Shown: positions 48,850 through 62,144, counted from the first letter of the stretch. The stretch: DNA of 64,000 nucleotides from Chiridota heheva (GCA_020152595.1 JAIGNY010000453.1:1-64000); one strand, 5' to 3'. Notes: a model not told the origin generated them from the sequence alone. A program made the numbers and translations.

Positions 48850-50450
48850 CTATAGCTCTGTGACTTTTGATGGACTGCACTGCCCATGTGAGCTCGAGTA
48901 CCAGCACATATGGAGACAAGCTTGGCTATCGTTCTTTAGGCATGTTTATGGATTGCACTGTCCATGGGGGTACAAATAGACCATTGGACGACTGTCTACG
49001 GGGATACAAATTCATGTACCAAGGTATCATGGTGCAACATAGGGTTGGTATAGGTCTTGTACTTTCAAGTTTAAAATGCCACAAAATTGTACAAATTAGT
49101 ACATAATTACCATCTAAAATCACATATTTGACCTCTGATCCTTGACCATAATCATTGAAAAAAAATTCTGACATTTTTCACATTGATCGTACCTACTGTA
49201 TGTCACCATTCATGCTCACGTCACACTTACTATTCCATCACTATTGGGGAAAATGGTGAAAAAAGGTCAATAGCTCTGTGACTTTTGAGCAAAAATGTAC
49301 AAATTAGTATAGAAGTACCTAAAATCATATAATTGACCTCTGTCCCTTGACCATAATCACTGAAATAACTTCTGAACTTTTTTACATTTATCGTACCCTA
49401 CTGGATGACACCATTCAATACTCACGTCACCATTACCATTCCACAACTATAGGGGGGAATGGTGAAAAAATGTTTGTTTGATAAGGGCTTACCGACCCCA
49501 CAACAGCGAGGGTAAAATTGTGCCTGATAGGTTAGATTATTCCAGAGGTAGGAAGAAAAGCAAAAGCAAAAAGGAGGAGTTTGAGAGGAGTACGGAGACT
49601 AACAGCCACAAAGCTGGGATTGAGAGAGGAAGATCAAGGGTGCAAAGGAACAAAAGTAGGTAGAAGGGGTGGGAGAGGAGGACTAAATATGGTTGTGAAG
49701 GGAGGCATGAAGGAGATAATTTTGCCCGGAGGGTTTTTCTGGAAGAGCTCAGCTATGGAGTTCAGTTATGGAGTAGTTGGGAAGCCAACTACTGAGGGTC
49801 ATGTCTTGGATGACGGCAGCAGCATCTGTCTTGTCGCCCTCCTTGGAGCCATCAGTATAGATGGACGTGTAGTTTGAGAGAAAAGGTCAATAGCTCTGTG
49901 ACCTATGACCTCAGAATCTACGGGACACAAATTCATGTACCAAGGTATCATGGTATAACATAGGGTGGTATAGGTCTTGTACTTTTTGAGTTTAAAATGC
50001 TGCAAAAATGTACAATACATTACCCTAAAATCACGTATTTGACCTCTGACCCTACTCACTGATAACTTCTGAAATTGTTCACATTTTTCGTACCTACTGT
50101 ATGACACAATTAATGCTCACGTAACGCGTACCATTCCAGAACTATAGGGGGAAATGAGTGAAAAAGGTCAATAGCTCTGTGACTTTTGACATTTTCACCC
50201 CAGAGTCTATACGGGACACAAATTCATGTACCAAGGTGTCATGGTACAATATAGAGTTGGTATAGGTAATGTACTTTTTTAATTTAAAATGCTGCAAAAA
50301 TGTACAAATTAGTACATAATTACCCCTAAAATAACATATTTGACCTCTGACCCTGATCCTATTAAGTCCAATGATAACTTTGATAAGTGACCCCCTCCCC
50401 CTCCCAAGTGAAACCGCATTGTGCTCTAGACACGCCACTGTTCCTGTTTC
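48850..50450 (-). repeat. ~290-bp repeat block, right arm (about 4 units)
   Basis: Units contain GGTCAATAGCTCTGTGACTT, CGGGACACAAATTCATGTAC, GGTATAGGTCTTGTACTTT and AAATTAGTACATAATTACC. The left arm has about 2.5 units at 22960-23600. A LINE fragment (49475-49870) interrupts this block only here. Confidence 0.7.
49475..49870 (-). mobile_element. LINE 3' fragment with RNase H trace
   Basis: On the - strand, YTSIYTDGSKEGDKTDAAAV, IQD... and SAELFQKNPPGK read as the start of a LINE RNase H domain (TDGSK). A T/C-rich 3' UTR follows, ending ACCCTCGCTGTTGTGGGGTC ... AAGCCCTTATCAAACAAAC. That end matches 3822-3866. It is absent from the left arm. Confidence 0.6.
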
Positions 50451-50832
50451 CATACATGTTATGACAGTATAGAAAGTAATCTAATGTCAAAATGTAACTG
50501 ATGTCTTCATATCAAGAAAATATGCTTGAAGAAACAAAAACAACTTGTGAAAAAGGGGAATTTCACTAATGCAATTGTTTAAATTCTGATCACTCAATCT
50601 GTCCATTCAGCCATAAGAAAATCAGCTCAACAAAGGATGCATATGATTGTAGAAACTTTCCGTTTATTTGATGCTCTAGGCCATCGGCTCTTGTCACATT
50701 TACAATATCATACATTTAAAATTATTTTACAATCACATGAGGTGAGCGTGATGTGAAAGTGAAGAAAGGTACTCACCTTAATAAAACAATCATAACAATA
50801 GTTATATCACGGAACATATGAAGTATGATTAC

Positions 50833-51175
50833 ATTCCACACAAAAATATCATATAATCCAGGGTATGAATAAGACATTTCATTCCACACAAAAATTTTAT
50901 ATAATCCAGGGTATGAATAAGACATTTCATTCCACACAAAAATATCATATAATCCAGGGTATAAATAAGACATTTCATTCCACACAAAAATATTATATAA
51001 TCCAGGGTATGAATAAGACATTTCATTCCACACAAAAATATTATATAATCCAGGGTATGAATAAGACATTTCATTCCTCACAAAAATATTATATAATCCA
51101 GGGTATGGATAAGATATTTCATTCCACACAAAAATATTATATAATCCAGGGTTTGAATAAGACATTTCATATGAC
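50833..51175 (-). repeat. 48-bp minisatellite, right arm (about 7 units)
   Basis: Inverted partner of 21905-22590, with the same unit and half the copies. Long ORFs here are period-of-three artefacts. Confidence 0.95.
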
Positions 51176-52031
51176 AACATTAAGTTAAGACTTAATATTT
51201 TGAAAAGTTGTTTAAGGCACATGACTCAAAAACAACAAACCAAAAAAAAAAATCCTAAACAATTTCAGTTCATTTTGATCCTAAGAGTATATCCTATTTG
51301 TAACTCCTTGTACAATCAGCTCAGTTATACAATCATCAACTATCTATTTTTGGCTTTTCCATGAGACAGAAAAATACAAACATGAAACATCTTTAACAAA
51401 CTTAATTGTATTTCTTATACTTATAGAAAGACAATGATTGAATACACATATAGTGGAATTAATAGTGGACCTGCCACGCTATTACACAAAATGACAAATT
51501 CATCTCTCCATTAGGCATATACGTATTAAAATATTGACAATCATTGGAAGACGTTCGATTGATATAATATCACCCCCCCCCCACCCTCTAAGAGGTAATT
51601 GTACTTCTTAGTTAATTACATTACAGCTATCATTCTTCAAGTTATATTTCCAAGCACTCATTCCAGGAATCAAATCCGGTACCTTCCACATACGAGCATG
51701 ACTACTGAACCTGCTAATGTGCCACGTAATTACAAATGTGATCTCTATCTGTAATCTCAGTTATGAAACATAAAGGATAACACCCCTAGAAAACAAATCT
51801 ATATTTGCTGTGAGTGAAACATTATCTGGTAAATTTGAATTTGTACGTCTCAGTTTGATTTAAAGATATAAACACAAAATATTTAACTTAATATAACATA
51901 ACAAAAGATGGTAACTGGCTAACAAGACTTATTTATTAAAAAGCCAAAATTAGCACCGCCACCACAAAAGAGAAATACAGAAACACTTTATCCCTCCTAT
52001 AAAAGAAAGACTTTGTCAATTTTCACGCTGC

Positions 52032-52193
52032 TCACTCCTCTTGCTTGAATCTGTCTTCCCTGATCCTTATCATATTCATGCAGCCTCCTTTTGGCTTTAA
52101 CGTCAGTTGGTCCAACACCTGAAAGCTCTGCGTGGGCACAAGTTCAAAAGTGAAGTTCTGCAACAGCTTGGAAATAATGATTTTGGCCTCGAT
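52032..52193 (-). CDS. CYP46A1-like: P450 gene B terminal coding exon
   Basis: Acceptor ACATAATAG, then IEAKIIISK and the same C-terminus as gene A, with one substitution (FQVLDQ instead of FQLLDQ). It ends in TGA at 52034-52032. Confidence 0.88.
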   Translation of the reverse strand: MEAKIIISKLLQNFTFELVPTQSFQVLDQLTLKPKGGCMNMIRIREDRFKQEE

Positions 52194-55100
52194 CTATTAT
52201 GTGTTGATTTGAAAGAAAAAGAAATTAACAAATGAATATAAAGAAACATAATTGTAAAGATCAGCAAGTACTTATTTTACTGCTAGTAGCATTTTACAGC
52301 AACTACCCCTCATCTGGTCATTGGGATAAGTGCCCCAATGGGTGGATGACGCTCACCATCCATCAATCGAGGATGAAGATGCTAAATGGCGGTATGGCGG
52401 GAGTCACCCCGCCTGGTTCTCTGAATACTATTTGAAAAGAGAAGCATGAAAACGCGGTGTTCATTTCACTTCCTGTCCCGGTGCAGTAAAGTTCATGGCG
52501 CTGATCTCCAGCTGCTGCCTGAGAATTTGACAGGAGCACAACATGTATGGCACTTTTGACAACTGTGAAGTTAGTTATGATTAGCGCCTTATAAATGTTA
52601 AACAGTATTTTATTATCATTCTCTGTGAAATATATCATCCTCTGAGCAACTGCAAGTACTATGTATCACTTTGAATGTAAATGTCTTTGAATCATCCATT
52701 TACCATCAATCTTTAACAGTTCCTGAGGAATGTGTAACATTGCAAAAACAGAATTCGAAAGAACAAAAAGGATCTTTCTTACAAACATTTTTTAACAGGA
52801 AGTATTTTCATCCAGAAAATATTTATCTCAACCACTGAATATGTATTTGTATTCACGTTAAAAATTGATGTCTTTAAGTGTGTGCACATATTTAGAATGA
52901 TTCGTTGAAAAGAGCTTTAAATTCTTAGAAGGGAACAGTCTTTGAACGTAAAATCTCTGAGTTGTGACTCTAATCAGTTAAATAAATTCTTGGTTAGTTG
53001 ACAGGTCACAAAGAGTTGTTGTTAATGGTGAAGTATCTCCATGTGTTTCTCAGGGTTATGTGTTGGGTCCGCTTCTTTTCTTAATCTTCATAAATGATAT
53101 TGATGTTTCCCTTGGCTCCAGGATTTGTAAATTTGCTGATGACACTAAGCTGTCTAGGATTGTTGATGATGCTAGTGATTCTTCACTTTTGCAAACTGAT
53201 CTGGATAAGTTTCTTGGTCCCTAATGTGGCAGATGTCATTCAATGTTGATTAATGCAAAGTTATTTATTTTGTCAGAGCAATTTGGATTTGGATTACTGC
53301 ATGAATGGTTCAAATCTTGGTTGTGATGATCAAAAAAAGGTCTGAAGCCTTCTAAACAGTGTGCTTTAGCAGCTGCAAGGGCAAATAGGATGCTTGGTTT
53401 GATTAGTAGAAAGTTTTCTTTTCTTGGTAGAGGTTGTTCTTAATTTGTATAAGCAGTTAGTCAGGCCTCACCTTGAGTATGCTATTTAGGCTTGGAGTCC
53501 CTTTTATGAGAAGGATAAGTTCATTTTGGAGCAGGTTTAGTGAAGAGCCACTAGACTTATTCCCAAAGTAAGTAATCTCACTTATGATGAATCTTGGTTG
53601 CAAATTCTTGGTTTGACCACGCTGGGGTTGAGAAGAGTATGTGGTGATATAATTCAGGTTTTCAAATCCCTATCTGGTTGTGATACTTTGACTTCCTGTT
53701 ATTTCTTGCATGTTTCAGCTAACACTCATGTGGCACATAGTAACACTTTAAAGTTGACCAAAGATTTTCCACGGATAGATATTCTGCATTTCAGCTTTTC
53801 GCAAAGAGTGGTTAATGAGTGGAATGGTTTGCCTGAGAGGATAGTTAGCTCCAATTCTGTTCACAATTTCAAACGTCAACATTGATAAGTTCTTTACTAA
53901 CTCTGGGCATCTTTGATTTTTTGTGTGTGTGGAAGTTGTGGTGTTAATTTGGGCTTTTTATGGGGTGACTAACCCTTCTTAGCCCATCATCTTGTTATGT
54001 CATGTTATGTTACATCATAAACATCACATCTACAACACATTTATATCATAAACATAACAATCACATCAGTCAATCCCCAAATTTGAATTAATGAAGTGTT
54101 CAATGTCATCCTCTCATTGAGAAGCATGCATCCTACTTGACACTTTTTGGACGAGTAGCGATTATGTTCTGCAATAGCTGCTATAACTTCTGGGGTCCGT
54201 AAATTCCAGTCCGTATCGGATAGCAATAAAAACTGAGGCGTGGTGGATTTGTTATTGTTTTATCCTTTGATTCATATCAACTTTAATTATATCTTTTGGG
54301 GTAAATTTTGTAGAAAAGTAACGTATATTGAGTTTTTTAACACACAAATCATAGACCAAAATTTGCCGTGCTCCTGACTATTTTACCACTTTTTGAGATT
54401 TAAATATGGTTTATTTTGTAAGTTGATAAGATTCCCCACGTAATGATACCAAATGCAGTTCCCCACATATTGATACCAAATGTAGTTCCCCACATATTGA
54501 TACCAAATGCAGTTCCCAACGTACTGCTACCAAATGCAGTTCCCCACGTATTGATACCAAGTGCAGTTCCCCACGTATTGATACCAAATGCAGTTTGTAT
54601 AAACAAAGTTAAGAGGCGTTAAAACATTGAATAAGAGCACTCATCCTCAATTTTGTCTCTCTGTTTTTCATCGCTTCCAGCGAGTGTAGTGTGAGCCTAG
54701 CATTCATTGACAAGATTGGATGGAATTCTTTTTCTGTATGCTAATCAAAATCTAACGTTAATGTTACAAATACATGGGCCTAACTTTTTAGTACTTGGCA
54801 AGGCAAAGCTTATTTCAAAGAGTTCCAATCAAACTGACTGGAATGAAGAACTTTTCCGGCATGTACATGTAATACACTTGAACCTTTGCACTCAAAGCGT
54901 ATTTAAAGTTGGCACTTTGCAACGCACGAGGTAATCAGTGGCCTAATAATAAATTTGGGAAAAAAAAGCAGAGGCTTAATGTTTGGGCTTACTCATTTAT
55001 TTATTTTTTTGAGCAACGAAACACAAGAGTACAGTTATAAGAATGTGATATTACTACTTGTGGGGTAAAGCATTTGTGGGCATAGGTAATTGTGTTATTA

Positions 55101-58100
55101 ATTTACAGTATAGTAAACACTGTGCTTGCAGCTCATGCACGTGATGAACATGCGACACACAGTCCACAATCTGACGATAAGCATACAACTTTTCGCGGTT
55201 ATGTTAATCAGGTGACACGTTTTAACCAATAGCGTTTGTGCATTTCCCGTGAGTGTGTGGGCCTAAATTTTCAATCAAAATAGCTTTGCATTTGCTGTGC
55301 TCCTGACCGTGTTGCTTAATTATCTGATCAAATTTCTGTCAGAAGACGTGAATAACGAAATTTTTCATCACTTAATAAAAAATCACCTTGTATGGAAACT
55401 TCAAAAGTTTCGAAAGTGTTTCACGACATAACGAGGGAGAATTTCAAGGCGTAAATTATTCAGTTTTGTAACGTTCTATTCGTCTTTAAATTTCATAATT
55501 TTTTCAAACATTAATTAGTTTTCAAGCAAATCAACAGAATTATTCATTGTTTAATAAAAGTTTTGTAATAATGATGGGATTTCATCGAAGCTTTGACTTT
55601 GAAATCATCGTCGACAAATGGCATGATTTAACTAATTATATATTCCTAAATCCGAGTGGGCAGAATATGTAGATAAGAAAAGCATTGACTTTTCAGAGTT
55701 TTAAGATTGACTGACATCATATGCTTTACATCTACATAATAAAAATCATATTGATATCATAAACATCACATGTACATCAAAAACATTGCAGTTACATAAT
55801 AAACATCACATTATCATAATAAAAATTACATTAACATCATTTCAATTACATTCATACCACAAACATCAAATTTACTGTACATCGTAAATATCACAGCTAC
55901 ACCATAAACAACGCATCTACATAAACATCACATTCATATCATAAACATCACACTTGCAATATAAATATCATTTACACCATAAACATCACATTTACGACAC
56001 AAACATCACATTTATAACATAAACATCACTTACATTATAAACATCATAAACTTCACATTAACATCATAAACATCACATCATAAACATTGCATTTACATAA
56101 TATTAACATAATAAAAATCACATTAAAATCACAAAGATCACATTTAGATAATAAACTTCACATTAACATCATAAACATCACATCCACATCATAAACATTA
56201 CATGCACAACATACACATCGCATTTACATCATAAACATCACATTAACATCGTAAACACCACATTTACATCATAAACATCACATTTACATCATAAACTTCA
56301 CATTAACATTACATTCACATCATAAACATCGCATTCGCAATACACATCACATTTACATCATAAACACACCACATTTACATCATAATTACATTCACAACAT
56401 ACACATCACATTTACATCATAAACATCACATTCACATCACGCTAACATCATAAACATCAATTTACATCATAAACATCACATTTACATCATAATTACATTC
56501 ACAACATACACATCACATTTACATCATAAACATGACATTCACATCATGCTAACATCATAAATATTAATTTACATCATAAACATCACATTTACACCATAAA
56601 TATCACATTTACATCATAAACATCACATTTACATCATAAACATCACATTTAAATCATAAACATCACATTCACATCATAAACATCATATTTACAAAATAGA
56701 GCAATATGTATGGTCATGAATTCAGATTAAAGCTATGGGGAATTCTTACTCAGTTTTGCTGAGGTGTTTGCTTCTTCAAGGATTTCAGTAGATTTAATTA
56801 AAACAATTTAGCTAATAATACAAAAATGTAGTTTAAAACCCTACTTCTCATTATACTAGTGTATATCGATATATCGCTTGAAAAATATCGAAGTAATCAA
56901 AATATTTATATGCAAATTATATAGCTTCATACTTCAATAATAGTTACTTTTCTGTACAAGGTTGTGTCTTCTCAGCACAAAAAAATCAAGTGAAATTTTT
57001 GGTGTAAATTAACAGTATATGTACATAAATCATCAAATAAACAACCATTATCTGTTTGCATGGTTTCTTTCCATTTTGGTCATTGCATTACATGTATACC
57101 TCCTGAGCCTTAACACTATCTTGAGGGTCATATCGATGTATAGATAAAACTGATACATATTAATATGACCCTTGAACTCAATATCCGCCATATCGATTTG
57201 GATCAATATTGATTTGGATCAATTTCGATTTGGATCAATATCGATTTGGATCAATATCGATTTGGATCAATATCGATTTGGATCAATATCGATTTGGATC
57301 AATATCGATTTGGATCAATATCGATTTGGATCAATATCGATTTGGATCAATATCGATTTGGATCAATATCGATTTGGATCAATATCGATTTGGATCAATA
57401 TCGATTTGGATCAATATCGATTTGGATCAATGTCGATTTGGATCAATGTCGATTTGGATCAATATCGATTTGGATCAATATCGATTTGGATCAATATCGA
57501 TGTGGATCAATATCGATTTGGATCAATAGCGATTTGGATCAATAGCGATTTGGATCAATATCGATTTGGATCAATATCGATATTACACCAAACTCTATAA
57601 ATTCTCACCTGAGCAAAGTTCTGTCCAATGCAGGAACGTGGCCCCATGGAAAATGGAAAGTAGGCATACATAGGTCTGAGAAACAAACGAAATACCGTGA
57701 ATAGATAATTAATAATTGACTGAGAACTGAATTAATGCTAAATGATCAAAGATGATGGCATCGATGAGTGAAGCATGCTGCAATTAGTTATTACTACATA
57801 CAGTACCTAACAAATATGAAAAGGATTAGTTCAGTGGTCAAGCATGTCCATCTTATGAAAGAGGGCTTCAAAAGAAACAAAATGGTGAAGAATGTATTCA
57901 AAAAGCTTATTCTGTTAAGGAGATTTTTCGGATGAAAGTTTGATATCATTTGTATAGAAACAACTAAAATCAGACTACAGTAGTTGTGACATCACAGCAT
58001 CAGATTCCTCAAAAATCTGTATGTGTTCTATCATACGTTGTCCTGCAATTTTGTGACTTTAAAACCATTGGCTGTGTCAGGAAAGTAGTAATACAGAATC

Positions 58101-61100
58101 GGCTAATGGTATAGTTATAGTCTGCTACCTGAAGAAAGTTTGAGGGAAAATAATTGAAATAGTTAAACCTTTCAAGTAATTTTCTGTGAAATACATTAGC
58201 AATTGTTAGGAATGTGAGGATGAGGGCACTAACCTTCCATAGTACACTTACTACACATGTCACTTCCTCACAGATAAAACAGAGAGCTTTACACCTGAAT
58301 ATCTCCTGAACGGATTAAGATATTGATGTAGTTTCTTCACCATTTTGTTTCTTTTAAATTCCTCTTTCATAAAATTAAGATTAACTTGCTTGACCACTAA
58401 ATTAATACTTTAAAATGATCACAACAAGGTTTATTGTCCCTTAAAAAACATTTGTTCTCTACTTCTGTAACTACTTTAAAATAAACTATCATTTGAATTT
58501 TTTTTTTTCCACATAGATGGTACACAATTGTCCTTTTCAAAAAAATCAAAATGAAAATAACAATTTTTTTTTTAAATTTCTCAAGCACCGATACAGCACA
58601 CGATTAGAATCAGAGTTAAAAGTAAAAGTACTTCCTTGCACAAATGCTGATACTACATAGGTTCTGCACCCATAGGCTGGTAAATATAAACCAAAAAGGG
58701 CCAAACCTACAACTGATTGCTACAGAATCTATGTTGGTACATTTTTTTTTTTGAAGTCCGAAAGAAAAAGTGAAAAAGTCTGGGAATATAATACCTAATT
58801 TGCATAAATCCAAAATGACTGCCCTGTGAATAGTATATACCATACTGCGTATCAATTTTACATAATTTCAAGTGGTAAATAGTATAAGAATTCTCTAAGG
58901 AACACTATGCAGCGTATCACAGATGGTTCTCACCCAATCAAAAATAATTTTACTCATAATAAATCAACTTATTAGTTGCTATGCTCCTTAAAGCTTTAAA
59001 CAGTCAGACCAGACCTGATATATACTGTAAGCAGGTCGGGTCTGACTTTTCTTCTTTATTCTAAAAACCACAAGTAATTACAACAACAACAATTGAATAC
59101 ATAACATTAACGGACAGACGCGGTAGTTACCTGCATCTTCCCATCAGTCACCAGAGATGACTGCCAGGTTCTGCTAAACACTACCGAGGATGATAAAATA
59201 CACACAGACAACGAAACATAAAGATGGAAAACAATTAAAGGGAAGAACCAAACAATGACATCAGGACGTGATGACAAGGCAAAGAGCAGGCAGCGGAGGC
59301 GAAAAAAAGAAGAAAAAAACTAGTCAGGAGGGATGACCAGGTGGGGGGAGAGGGGGGGGGAAGGTAGAGGTTTAGGGGTGAAGGGAAGCAGGAGGGGCCG
59401 GTGTGAAGGTCTAGCAGCTGTAAAAGGTGGGGTCGTTTGAGTTAATTATCGTCACTAAGATAATCAAAACCCCACCTTTCACAGCTGCTATCGTTTGCGT
59501 TGATTATCTAAGAATCAAATATCCCTTATCAATGGCTCCTATTATTTCTCCATTTAGTCCTGGGTTGCTGTGGAAGTTGGTGTTGATCAGATAAAGTTCT
59601 TATTGTGTGCTTGAGTGCTTATTTTCATTAAGATAAGTGGCCTCATTATTTGCTATGTTAAGTTTGTGGTTATTATTTGCTGAAACAAATTTTAAAGGAG
59701 AAGGACAATCATGTTTAGTTCCATATAATAGTACTATTAGTGATTTCAAACATTAAGTTGTCTTATGAATATGACTTGCCCTATATATAACTCCTAAAGT
59801 TGACCTATGGGGTTTAAGCTTCAACAATAAAATTGTAGAAAAATAAAGTGTAAAGGAACAATATTACACTTGGAAGGTAATAATAATATATTTATTTTTA
59901 GTTTAGATTATTTTTAAAAGGAATATTCCTGTGAATGTTCATTTTCATATATATGAAAGAAGTTTTATTATTACAGAAACATCTTAGTGTAAAAAAACAT
60001 GTTGATATTTTTTCTGTTTAGGTTATTGCATTTAAGAGATTGTACGAGCATGTTGAAAAGTGACATTACAGCTAGTGCACTTTGTGATGTCATAAAGATA
60101 AATCCAAGACATTTATTGTGTACTTCTTCGAAAATGAATTGCCTCTTTCTAAATTACTGGACACACTTTTTGTTTTTCATGGAGATGGGGTATAAATACA
60201 CTTTATAAAGTTCTTTGCCCACGAACCTTACGCTCTGAGTAAACAAAAAATACATTGTTTTATAGAAATATATTTGTGTCCCAGTACACATTACATTCCA
60301 TATGCTTCTCTGCTATACAAATGTGTGTGTGTTTTGTGTTTGTAGGGTGGTGCATTTGTTAAGTATATTTTAAGAAACCTTTAAAGAAACCTGTAAAATA
60401 CCTGAGATAATAGGTGTTCTGCAGCCGTTTTGTTCATACTTTGCAATAAAAATGTACAGAAACATTAAGTGAGAGACCATTTGTCATAAAGAATGTAAGA
60501 TTGTGCAATGTGCAATTTTATTCTTTAGAATCTGCAATCTCAATGACAAAGTTATACTGTGTTAAAAATATTTGAACTTTTAAATGACTGTACGCGACAA
60601 AAAAACCTAGCTTTTTTCCTCAAATTTCCAAAATGGTGTGGTAAAAATATAAAAGGAGTGGATAATATTTAGCCATGAAAGCAATGAAGATTTTCCCTGA
60701 GTTTTAGGTTTTGCTGGGCACAGAAATTTTTCGCAGAGATTTTTCAAATTTGAAATTCATAACACTGTGTAAGGCTGTAACGTTAATACAGCAAAGCATT
60801 ATGGGAAATATCACAACATGGCGATGTCCATGTCATAACAAGTTCTCAATTTAGAAACCTTTTGGTTCCTTATTTCAGGACTTCTCCTGGACTGACAACA
60901 TGTATTTAAAGTAGTGAAAGCTGCATCTAAAACATTTTTCAAGCATGTTGTTAAAGGAGTCTGGTTTTTCTTAATCTAATATAATATAATATAATATGAT
61001 ATAATATAATATAATATAATATAATATAATATAATATAATACAATATAATATAATATAATATAATATAATATAATATAATATAATCTAATATAATATATT

Positions 61101-61769
61101 ATAATATAATATAACATAATATATTATAATAGTAATTTTAAGTCATCTGAAGAAATTTCACATCATACAAAACAATATTTTCTATCATTTTTTCTTTTCT
61201 TTCTAAGCTAAAAGAACATTAATTCTGTCGATATGAAATTATGTGGGAGCAGCCATTTTGTTCATACACCCTTTAAAATATGATGTCTTCACACAGATTA
61301 GAATATTAATGTATTTCTTTATAATTATTTCAAAAACATCTAAGAAATAACTTTTCCATTGTATGGGTCTATGAATTTGTATGATGCTAATGATGCAAGT
61401 CCTTATAACTTCATGTCAAAGCATTTTGAAAAATAAAATCCAAAGAGAGTTCTAAAGAAACACATTAGCTGTGCCAGCACATAGGGCAAATTATGTCATC
61501 ATTGACATGATACAAAAAGGCAGCGTCCAAAACTTCAACTTGGATAACTTGAGAATGGAATAAGATTTTATGATGGGATTGTTGGTATTTGGTCTATTAT
61601 CTAATTCTATAGCATTAATCCTGCTAGAATAATTGAATTCATATCTCCTTTAAAGGAGAGAAACTAAGCAATGTACATACTTGTCTTCATCTTCACGGAA
61701 ACGATCAGGGTTGTATCTGAGGGGATCTTTGAAGAATTCTTCCATTCTCCCCATTGCATAGGTAAGCAT
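52032..61769 (-). CDS. CYP46A1-like: Cytochrome P450, CYP46A1-like (gene B), last three exons
   Basis: Reading the - strand, exons 61769-61681, 57675-57609 and 52193-52032 are intact, have consensus splice sites, and join in the same phases as gene A exons 6-8, giving 105 residues and a stop. The PxRF motif is the usual NPDRF, and the heme loop [10 protein letters not shown] is unchanged. The K-helix and earlier exons are not seen in the ~2.2 kb left before the window edge. Either they lie beyond 64000 or gene B is a 3' fragment from the duplication. The open frame and good splice sites argue against long pseudogene decay, but expression is unknown. Confidence 0.72.
52966..54010 (+). mobile_element. 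Non-LTR retrotransposon 3' fragment, right arm
   Basis: Inverted partner of 19075-20086. It reads [57 protein letters not shown], then LGLTTLGLRRVCGDIIQVFK (53598 onward) and [21 protein letters not shown] stop after FLGP and later frame breaks inactivate it. It ends in a TTATGTCATGTTATGT-type tail followed by CATCATAAACATCAC. Confidence 0.82.
54425..54600 (-). repeat. 27-bp minisatellite, right arm copy
   Basis: About six units; inverted partner of 18520-18640. Confidence 0.85.
55335..55735. other. Right-arm-only intron sequence
   Basis: AT-rich DNA with no ORF. It sits where the left arm carries DIRS-A, so it was either lost from the left arm or gained here. Confidence 0.5.
55735..56700 (+). 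repeat. 20-bp minisatellite, right arm only
   Basis: About 48 units of ACATCATAAACATCACATTT. The unit resembles the tail of the LINE at 54010-54080 (CATCATAAACATCACATC). It is absent from the left arm. Confidence 0.92.
57185..57585 (+). repeat. 16-bp minisatellite next to the gene B heme exon (long allele)
   Basis: About 25 units of ATCGATTTGGATCAAT, nearly uniform, starting ~20 bp from the gene B heme-exon donor. A 16-bp period repeats every 48 bp in codons, so three frames stay open for up to 142 codons; these are artefacts. Gene A has only about six units. Confidence 0.96.
57609..57675 (-). CDS. CYP46A1-like: P450 gene B heme-binding exon
   Basis: Flanked by TTTGTTTCTCAG and GTGAGAA. The 67 bases equal gene A exon 7 exactly and keep the heme Cys. 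A 16-bp minisatellite starts about 20 bases beyond the donor. Confidence 0.92.
57825..58410 (-). repeat. Dispersed repeat R1, right arm
   Basis: TTAGTTCAGTGGTCAAGCAT, AAATGGTGAAGAA and GTGAGGATGAGGGCACTAAC match 13580-14265 inverted. Confidence 0.65.
59003..59046. other. Inverted repeat hairpin
   Basis: GTCAGACCAGACCTG pairs with CAGGTCGGGTCTGAC (14 of 15) around a 14-base loop. Confidence 0.8.
59412..59490. other. Long inverted repeat hairpin
   Basis: TAGCAGCTGTAAAAGGTGGG GT pairs with ACCCCACCTTTCACAGCTGC TA (21 of 22). The loop also pairs in part (AATTATC/GATAATC). A transposon remnant or small structured RNA is possible. Confidence 0.8.
60976..61132. repeat. (ATAAT)n microsatellite
   Basis: About 30 five-base units with a few substitutions. 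Confidence 0.95.
61290..61620 (+). repeat. Dispersed repeat R2, copy near gene B exon
   Basis: Matches 10540-10905 on the same strand and 13330-13520 inverted. It lies ~60 bp from the gene B exon 6 donor. Confidence 0.65.
61681..61769 (-). CDS. CYP46A1-like: P450 gene B exon equivalent to exon 6
   Basis: Acceptor TATTCATAG, donor GTATGT (stronger than in gene A). Encodes [20 protein letters not shown] then PDRFREDEDK. It differs from gene A by F to L, F to Y, D to E, R to E, N to D and C to R. Confidence 0.88.
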
Positions 61770-61799
61770 CTATGAATACAAATAATAAATAAACACATG

Positions 61800-62060
61800 C
61801 TAGCAAGCCTAGCATAAGCGTACAAACATGTTCTTCATTGGAGAGCGAGGGCACAAAGACATGCTACAACACTACTTCAATGGTAAAAAATTGACTTAGT
61901 TGGGGGGCACCATGTAGGTCACTGCAACATTGATGGGGGGTCGTCCCCCCCCTCCCCCCTGTTCCTATACCTATACATGTTAGACTTCATCAAACCTGTT
62001 CCTCATGGGGAGGGGGGGGGGCACAAAGATATGCTATAACAATAGTTCAATGGTTAACTA
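61800..62060 (-). mobile_element. MITE-like repeats, two copies in tandem
   Basis: Inverted version of 12968-13128 (AGCATAAGCGTACAAACATG ... CCTGTTCCTATACCTATACA), followed by a partial second copy (GGGCACAAAGATATGCTATA). This marks the outer edge of the inverted arm. Confidence 0.5.
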
Positions 62061-62144
62061 GAACAGTAAATACTGTCATGGTTCGCATGCCCATGCAAAT
62101 TGACACCCATATCATATGACCCAACCAATTATAAAAATGGCATC

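Larger units (their letters stand above)
58420..60970. other. No gene recognised; two strong hairpins
   Basis: AT-rich intron DNA of gene B containing hairpins at 59003-59046 and 59412-59490 and a G-run near 59342-59360. ORF 59999-60208 has no motif. Confidence 0.5.

Noticed and set aside
57172..57600. Three overlapping ORFs of 99-142 codons
   Set aside because: They are products of the 16-bp repeat; every frame reads the same short peptide unit.
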